Assembly: GCA_011391255.1 (NCBI GenBank)
Contig: JAABQV010000001.1
Coordinates: forward strand, 124,001-188,000
Origin: Dechloromonas sp.
GTDB taxonomy: Bacteria; Pseudomonadota; Gammaproteobacteria; Burkholderiales; Rhodocyclaceae
Reading direction: 5' to 3'
Length of the DNA stretch: 64,000 nt
Shown here piece after piece: positions 58,620 through 64,000 of this stretch (position 1 is its first letter; every line of letters begins with the position of its first letter). The translations under genes and the position numbers were made by a program. The notes under the pieces are model-generated. The model ran no database searches. It was given only the letters and a program-made list of their open reading frames with translations, and was not told where the DNA came from.

Positions 58620-59339
58620 ATGGCTGCTGCGGTTTCCATCGTTGACGTTGTCAAAAATTTCGGCTCGCTGAAGGCTTTGGACGGTGTTTCGCTTGAGATC
58701 GAAGAGGGCGAATTTTTCGGCTTGCTCGGCCCTAACGGCGCCGGCAAGACAACGCTGATTTCCTCTCTGGCTGGTTTGTCCCGCCCTGATTCTGGAACGC
58801 TGAAAGTACTTGGCTACGATGTCATCAAGGATTTTCGCATGGCGCGCAGCCGCTTGGGTGTCGTACCGCAGGAACTCGTTTTTGACCCGTTTTTCAATGT
58901 CCGTGAAACCCTGAAAATTCAATCCGGCTATTTTGGTATTCGCAAAAACGATGACTGGATCGATGAGATTCTTGAAAATCTCGATTTGACCAGCAAGGCC
59001 GATGTCAACATGCGTCGCCTGTCCGGCGGTATGAAGCGGCGCGTTCTGGTCGCTCAGGCTTTGGTGCACAAGCCGCCGGTGATTATCCTTGACGAGCCAA
59101 CGGCCGGGGTCGATGTCGAGTCGCGGCAAGGCTTGTGGCAGTTTATCCAGCGCCTGAACCAGGAAGGCCACACCATCGTGTTGACCACCCATTACTTGGA
59201 AGAGGCTGAAAGTCTTTGCGGTCGTATCGCCCTGATGAAGCAGGGGCGGATTGCCGCGCTCGACACCACGGCCAATCTCATGGCCTCTTTGCCGGGTGGC
59301 CGCTTGGAGGATGTTTTTGTCCGGACGATGCGACTATGA
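58620..59339 (+). CDS. ABC-2-type exporter ATPase (YadG-like)
   Basis: A 239-residue ABC ATPase with Walker A GPNGAGKTTLISSLAG, signature RRLSGGMKRRVLVAQALV, Walker B VIILDEPTAGVD and the H-loop TTHYLEEAESL. It resembles YadG/CcmA-type exporters and not importers. It is coupled to the next membrane gene by a four-base overlap. The substrate is unknown. Its place inside the mla-ibaG-murA run suggests envelope maintenance, but this is inference. Confidence 0.9.
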   Translation: MAAAVSIVDVVKNFGSLKALDGVSLEIEEGEFFGLLGPNGAGKTTLISSLAGLSRPDSGTLKVLGYDVIKDFRMARSRLGVVPQELVFDPFFNVRETLKIQSGYFGIRKNDDWIDEILENLDLTSKADVNMRRLSGGMKRRVLVAQALVHKPPVIILDEPTAGVDVESRQGLWQFIQRLNQEGHTIVLTTHYLEEAESLCGRIALMKQGRIAALDTTANLMASLPGGRLEDVFVRTMRL

Positions 59340-60088
59340 TCGGTTTCTGGACGCTGTTCTACAAAGAACTGCTGCGTTTCTGGAAAGTCGGCTTTCAGAC
59401 GGTTGGCGCACCGGTATTGACGGCTTTGCTTTACCTGATGATTTTCGGCCATGTGCTCGATGAACATGTCCAGGTGCATGGCGTGCGCTATACCTCGTTT
59501 CTGGTGCCCGGGCTGGTGATGATGCAGGTCTTGCAAAATGCCTTTGCCAATTCGTCCTCCAGTTTGATTCAGGCGAAAATTACCGGCTCCATCGTTTTTG
59601 TGCTGTTGCCACCGATTCCCTATAGCGCTTTTTTCGCGGCCTACGTGCTGGCCGCCATGGCTCGTGGCTTGATGGTCGGTCTCGGTGTTTTGTTCGCCAC
59701 CTTGTGGTTCACCGAATTACGCTTGGTAGCGCCGCTCTGGATGTTGGCGTTTGCTTTGTTGGGCGGTGCGCTTTTTGGCGCTTTGGGGATGATTGCCGGA
59801 CTCTGGTCTGAAAAATTCGATCAGTTGGCCGGTTTCCAGAATTTTTTAATCATGCCCCTGACCATGCTCTCGGGTGTTTTCTACTCGATTTACTCCTTGC
59901 CTGCATTCTGGCAGCGCGTGTCGCATTACAATCCTGTCTTTTACATGATAGACGGCTTTCGCTATGGCTTTTTCGGCGTCTCTGACGTGCCGCCGGAAAC
60001 GAGTATGGCAGTCGTCCTGGCCTGCTTTTCAGTGGTTTCCCTGGTAACCCTGACACTACTGAAGCGCGGCTGGAAGCTGAGAACCTGA
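59336..60088 (+). CDS. ABC-2-type exporter permease (YadH-like)
   Basis: A 250-residue membrane protein with six predicted helices and an ABC-2 permease pattern (FLVPGLVMMQVLQNAFANSS, IMPLTMLSGVFYSIYSLPAF). ATG 59336 overlaps the ATPase stop; the longer frame from 59216 lies inside the ATPase gene. With the preceding ATPase it should form a half-transporter dimer. Confidence 0.9.
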   Translation: MIGFWTLFYKELLRFWKVGFQTVGAPVLTALLYLMIFGHVLDEHVQVHGVRYTSFLVPGLVMMQVLQNAFANSSSSLIQAKITGSIVFVLLPPIPYSAFFAAYVLAAMARGLMVGLGVLFATLWFTELRLVAPLWMLAFALLGGALFGALGMIAGLWSEKFDQLAGFQNFLIMPLTMLSGVFYSIYSLPAFWQRVSHYNPVFYMIDGFRYGFFGVSDVPPETSMAVVLACFSVVSLVTLTLLKRGWKLRT

Positions 60089-60093
60089 GAACT

Positions 60094-61582
<1,489 letters not shown>

Positions 61583-61801
61583 AAACTGTTGTTTATGGGT
61601 TGAATGTCAGAGGTATTTACGGTCGACGGCGAAAAAGGCGAAAAAAATCTTGGATGATTGCCGATAACACGGCATACTCAGCTCTTCGGGATTTCCAGCC
61701 AGTGTCTTGTTCCTGCGCCGTACGTCGGTTTGTCAGTTCCTAGGTCTTGATTCTCGTTTTTTTGGGCATTAGCCCGTTATTTTTTTGTTAGGAAGCTTTA
61801 A
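61583..61801 (+). promoter_or_regulatory. Long leader region of the cold-shock gene
   Basis: A 219-base spacer between murA and the cold-shock gene that must contain its promoter and leader. Near the end, GGGC (61764-61767) can pair with GCCC (61772-61775), followed by an AT-rich run of T residues and then TTAGGAAGC just before the ATG. Cold-shock mRNAs of cspA type have long structured leaders that change fold with temperature; such a role is plausible but not shown. The short stem with the T-run could instead end the murA transcript. Confidence 0.4.
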
Positions 61802-62005
61802 ATGGCAAACGGTACCGTTAAGTGGTTCAACGACTCCAAAGGTTTTGGTTTTATTTCCCCGTCTGATGGTGGTGAAGATCTCTTCGCTCACTTCTCAGCA
61901 ATTCAAGGCAACGGTTTCAAGACCCTTGCTGAGAACCAGAAAGTGACTTTCGACATCGTCACTGGCCCGAAGGGCAAGCAAGCTGCAAACATCCGTCCGG
62001 AATAA
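61802..62005 (+). CDS. cspA: Cold-shock protein (CspA family)
   Basis: A 67-residue single cold-shock domain, an RNA chaperone. [14 protein letters not shown] is the RNP1 motif and DLFAHFSAI the RNP2 motif. The gene is monocistronic: a 219-base leader precedes it and a strong terminator follows. Whether it is cold-inducible or constitutive cannot be told from the coding sequence. Confidence 0.96.
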   Translation: MANGTVKWFNDSKGFGFISPSDGGEDLFAHFSAIQGNGFKTLAENQKVTFDIVTGPKGKQAANIRPE

Positions 62006-62025
62006 AACGGTCGTTGCAAGCGAAG

Positions 62026-62049
62026 AAGCCCGGTAATCCGGGCTTTTTT
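62026..62049 (+). terminator. Rho-independent terminator of the cold-shock gene
   Basis: AAGCCCGG (62026-62033) and CCGGGCTT (62038-62045) form an 8-bp stem with a TAAT loop, followed by four more T residues. It lies 20 bases beyond the stop codon and separates the cold-shock gene from hisG. Confidence 0.9.
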
Positions 62050-62125
62050 CGTTAACGGGCGAACGATCCAAACTTCGGGCATCGCGCCTTTGCAGTAAAA
62101 TTCAACCTTTGCCTAGAGAATTCCC

Positions 62126-62770
62126 GTGAACGGCATCACCATAGCGCTCTCCAAGGGCCGAATTTTTGACGAGACGCTGCCCCTGCTGGCAGCCGCCGGT
62201 ATTGTTCCCAGTGAAAATCCGGAAACCTCGCGCAAACTCATTATCGAAACCAATAACCCAGGGGTTCGAGTTGTTATCGTTCGCGCCACCGATGTGCCGA
62301 CTTATGTCCAGTACGGCGCTGCTGATCTAGGTGTCGCCGGCAAGGACGTGCTGATCGAGCATGGTGGCGAGGGCTTGTATTCACCACTCGATTTGAACAT
62401 TGCCAAGTGCCGGATGATGGTTGCCGTGCCGGAAGGCTTTGACTACGCCAATGCAGTGCGTCAGGGCAATCGCCTGAAGGTGGCGAGCAAATACACCAAG
62501 ATGGCGCGCGAACATTTTGCCAGCAAGGGTGTCCATATTGATCTGATCAAGCTCTACGGCTCAATGGAACTGGCGCCGCTGGCCGGGTTGGCCGATGCCA
62601 TCGTTGATCTGGTGTCCACCGGCGGTACGCTGAAGGCCAACAAGCTGGTCGCCGTTGAGGACATCATGGGCATCTCGTCGCGCCTAGTCGTCAATCAGGC
62701 CTCGCTCAAGGTCAAGCGCGAAACCCTGCAACCGATTATCGACGCCTTTGCACAGGCGGTGGAGAAGTAA
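62126..62770 (+). CDS. hisG: ATP phosphoribosyltransferase, short form (HisG-S)
   Basis: First enzyme of histidine synthesis, joining ATP and PRPP. The 214-residue length is that of the short form, which lacks the C-terminal regulatory domain and needs HisZ as partner; hisZ is not in the window. Features are [18 protein letters not shown] at the start, [17 protein letters not shown], and the PRPP-binding [19 protein letters not shown]. The start is GTG 62126. It lies 5 bases before hisD. Confidence 0.95.
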   Translation: MNGITIALSKGRIFDETLPLLAAAGIVPSENPETSRKLIIETNNPGVRVVIVRATDVPTYVQYGAADLGVAGKDVLIEHGGEGLYSPLDLNIAKCRMMVAVPEGFDYANAVRQGNRLKVASKYTKMAREHFASKGVHIDLIKLYGSMELAPLAGLADAIVDLVSTGGTLKANKLVAVEDIMGISSRLVVNQASLKVKRETLQPIIDAFAQAVEK

Positions 62771-62775
62771 GTCTT

Positions 62776-64000
62776 ATGGTCGCAATAAAACGACTTGCTA
62801 CGGTCGACGCTGATTTCAAGGCAAAAATGGATGCGCTGCTGGCTTTCGAGGCAGCCGCCGATGAAGGGATTGAGCGCACCGTCGCCGGTATCCTGGCTGA
62901 TGTGAAAACGCGCGGCGATGCGGCCGTCGTTGAATACAGCAATAAGTTCGACCGCTTGAGCGTTGGCTCAATGGCAGACCTCGAGTTGTCAAAAGCAGAA
63001 ATGCAACAGGCGCTCGACAGCCTGCCGGCCGACCGCCGTGCCGCGCTGGAAGCTGCTGCTGGTCGTGTGCGCGATTACCACGAGCGTCAATGCCTTGAAG
63101 GCTGGTCTTACACCGAGGCTGACGGCACCATGCTCGGGCAGATGATTACTGCGCTTGATCGCGTTGGCCTCTACGTGCCGGGCGGCAAGGCAGCTTATCC
63201 GTCATCGGTGCTGATGAACGCGATTCCGGCCAAAGTGGCCGGCGTCAAGGAACTGATCATGGTTGTGCCGACCCCGGATGGCGAGAAAAACCAGCTGGTT
63301 CTTGCAGCCGCTTGTCTGGCCGGTGTTGATCGCGTCTTTACCATCGGTGGTGCACAGGCGGTTGGTGCGCTGGCTTATGGCACGCAGACGGTACCGCAGG
63401 TAGATAAAATTGTCGGCCCCGGCAATGCCTATGTGGCGACCGCCAAGCGCCGTGTCTTCGGCATTGTCGGTATCGACATGGTCGCCGGCCCCTCGGAAAT
63501 TCTCGTTGTCTCCGATGGCTCCGGCAATCCGGACTGGGTGGCGATGGATCTTTTCTCGCAGGCCGAGCACGACGAACTGGCACAATCGGTCCTGATCTGT
63601 ACCGATGCCGGCTTCATCGAGCAGGTGCAGGCGAGCATTGAAAAGTTGCTGCCGACCATGCCGCGTCGCGCCGTGATCGAGACTTCGCTGACCAATCGCG
63701 GTGCCTTCATTCTCGTGCGCGATCTGGAAGAAGCTGTCGCCATCGCCAACCGCGTCGCGCCTGAGCACCTTGAGTTGGCGCTTGCCGATCCCGATCCCTG
63801 GGTGAGCAAGATCCACCACGCCGGTGCCATCTTCATCGGCCACTACACCTCGGAATCGCTCGGCGACTATTGCGCTGGGCCAAACCACGTGTTGCCGACT
63901 TCCGGCAGCGCACGTTTCTCGTCACCGCTCGGCGTCTATGATTTCCAGAAACGCACCAGCCTGATTAAGGTGTCCAAGGCAGGTGCGCAAACGCTGGGGC
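62776..64000 (+). CDS. hisD: Histidinol dehydrogenase (3' truncated by the window)
   Basis: Last two steps of histidine synthesis, oxidising histidinol to histidine with NAD and zinc. About 408 codons are present and open to the window edge. Recognisable segments are [62 protein letters not shown] and the zinc-binding QAEHDELAQ, then [14 protein letters not shown]. The family is about 430 residues, so only a short end is missing. Confidence 0.96.
   Translation, partial: MVAIKRLATVDADFKAKMDALLAFEAAADEGIERTVAGILADVKTRGDAAVVEYSNKFDRLSVGSMADLELSKAEMQQALDSLPADRRAALEAAAGRVRDYHERQCLEGWSYTEADGTMLGQMITALDRVGLYVPGGKAAYPSSVLMNAIPAKVAGVKELIMVVPTPDGEKNQLVLAAACLAGVDRVFTIGGAQAVGALAYGTQTVPQVDKIVGPGNAYVATAKRRVFGIVGIDMVAGPSEILVVSDGSGNPDWVAMDLFSQAEHDELAQSVLICTDAGFIEQVQASIEKLLPTMPRRAVIETSLTNRGAFILVRDLEEAVAIANRVAPEHLELALADPDPWVSKIHHAGAIFIGHYTSESLGDYCAGPNHVLPTSGSARFSSPLGVYDFQKRTSLIKVSKAGAQTLG

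Overview
The window reads as an ordinary, densely packed chromosomal segment of a Gram-negative betaproteobacterium, most likely of the order Rhodocyclales (Dechloromonas/Azonexus/Accumulibacter-like). This placement is inferred from gene order and protein character: glyA-nrdR-ribD, mla genes joined to ibaG-murA and hisG-hisD, the short HisG form, Tat-dependent TRAP binding proteins, and a glycogen operon with two GH57 enzymes. No rRNA, tRNA, CRISPR array, prophage or insertion sequence was seen, and no gene-free stretch exceeds 300 bases.

Layout. (1) 1-14.1 kb: the end of a probable glycosyltransferase, then a leftward glycogen operon (glgC, two GH57 enzymes, glgP, pgi, glgA, folA), with glgB divergent and glk convergent. 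(2) 14.1-19.1 kb: thyA, a 514-residue PilZ-like protein, mog, darP/yjgA and pmbA. (3) 19.2-28.5 kb: a carboxylate-uptake region with two tandem TakP-like TRAP binding proteins, dps, FMN- and FAD-type lactate/2-hydroxyacid dehydrogenases, a protein with carboxysomal-type beta-carbonic anhydrase residues, and dctM/dctQ. (4) 28.6-33.3 kb: a histidine phosphatase, glyA, nrdR, ribD, moeB and a small unknown protein. (5) 33.4-36.2 kb: ctpA and envC. (6) 36.3-39.2 kb: an ArsR-type regulator with the cysteine spacing of persulfide sensors, a membrane-anchored rhodanese, grxC, secB, an SH3 protein and gpsA. (7) 39.4-40.1 kb: a ParC/ParE-like toxin-antitoxin pair. (8) 40.1-54.8 kb: an eleven-gene MSHA/type II secretion-like pilus operon headed by a sigma-54 response regulator. 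(9) 54.9-61.6 kb: the Mla lipid-transport operon with MlaA inside it, an extra ABC-2 exporter, ibaG and murA. (10) 61.8-64 kb: a cold-shock gene, hisG and the start of hisD.

How it fits together. The first block can make, branch, degrade and remodel glycogen and feed glucose 6-phosphate into central metabolism. The third block is consistent with uptake of lactate or 2-oxo acids followed by oxidation at the membrane. The pilus operon has a c-di-GMP-binding-type ATPase (MshEN motifs) and a very large GspK-like pseudopilin with an inserted helical domain of about 460 residues. The most notable items are that pseudopilin, the CsoSCA-like protein outside any carboxysome operon, the candidate persulfide-sensing operon, and an MlaA without a lipidation cysteine.
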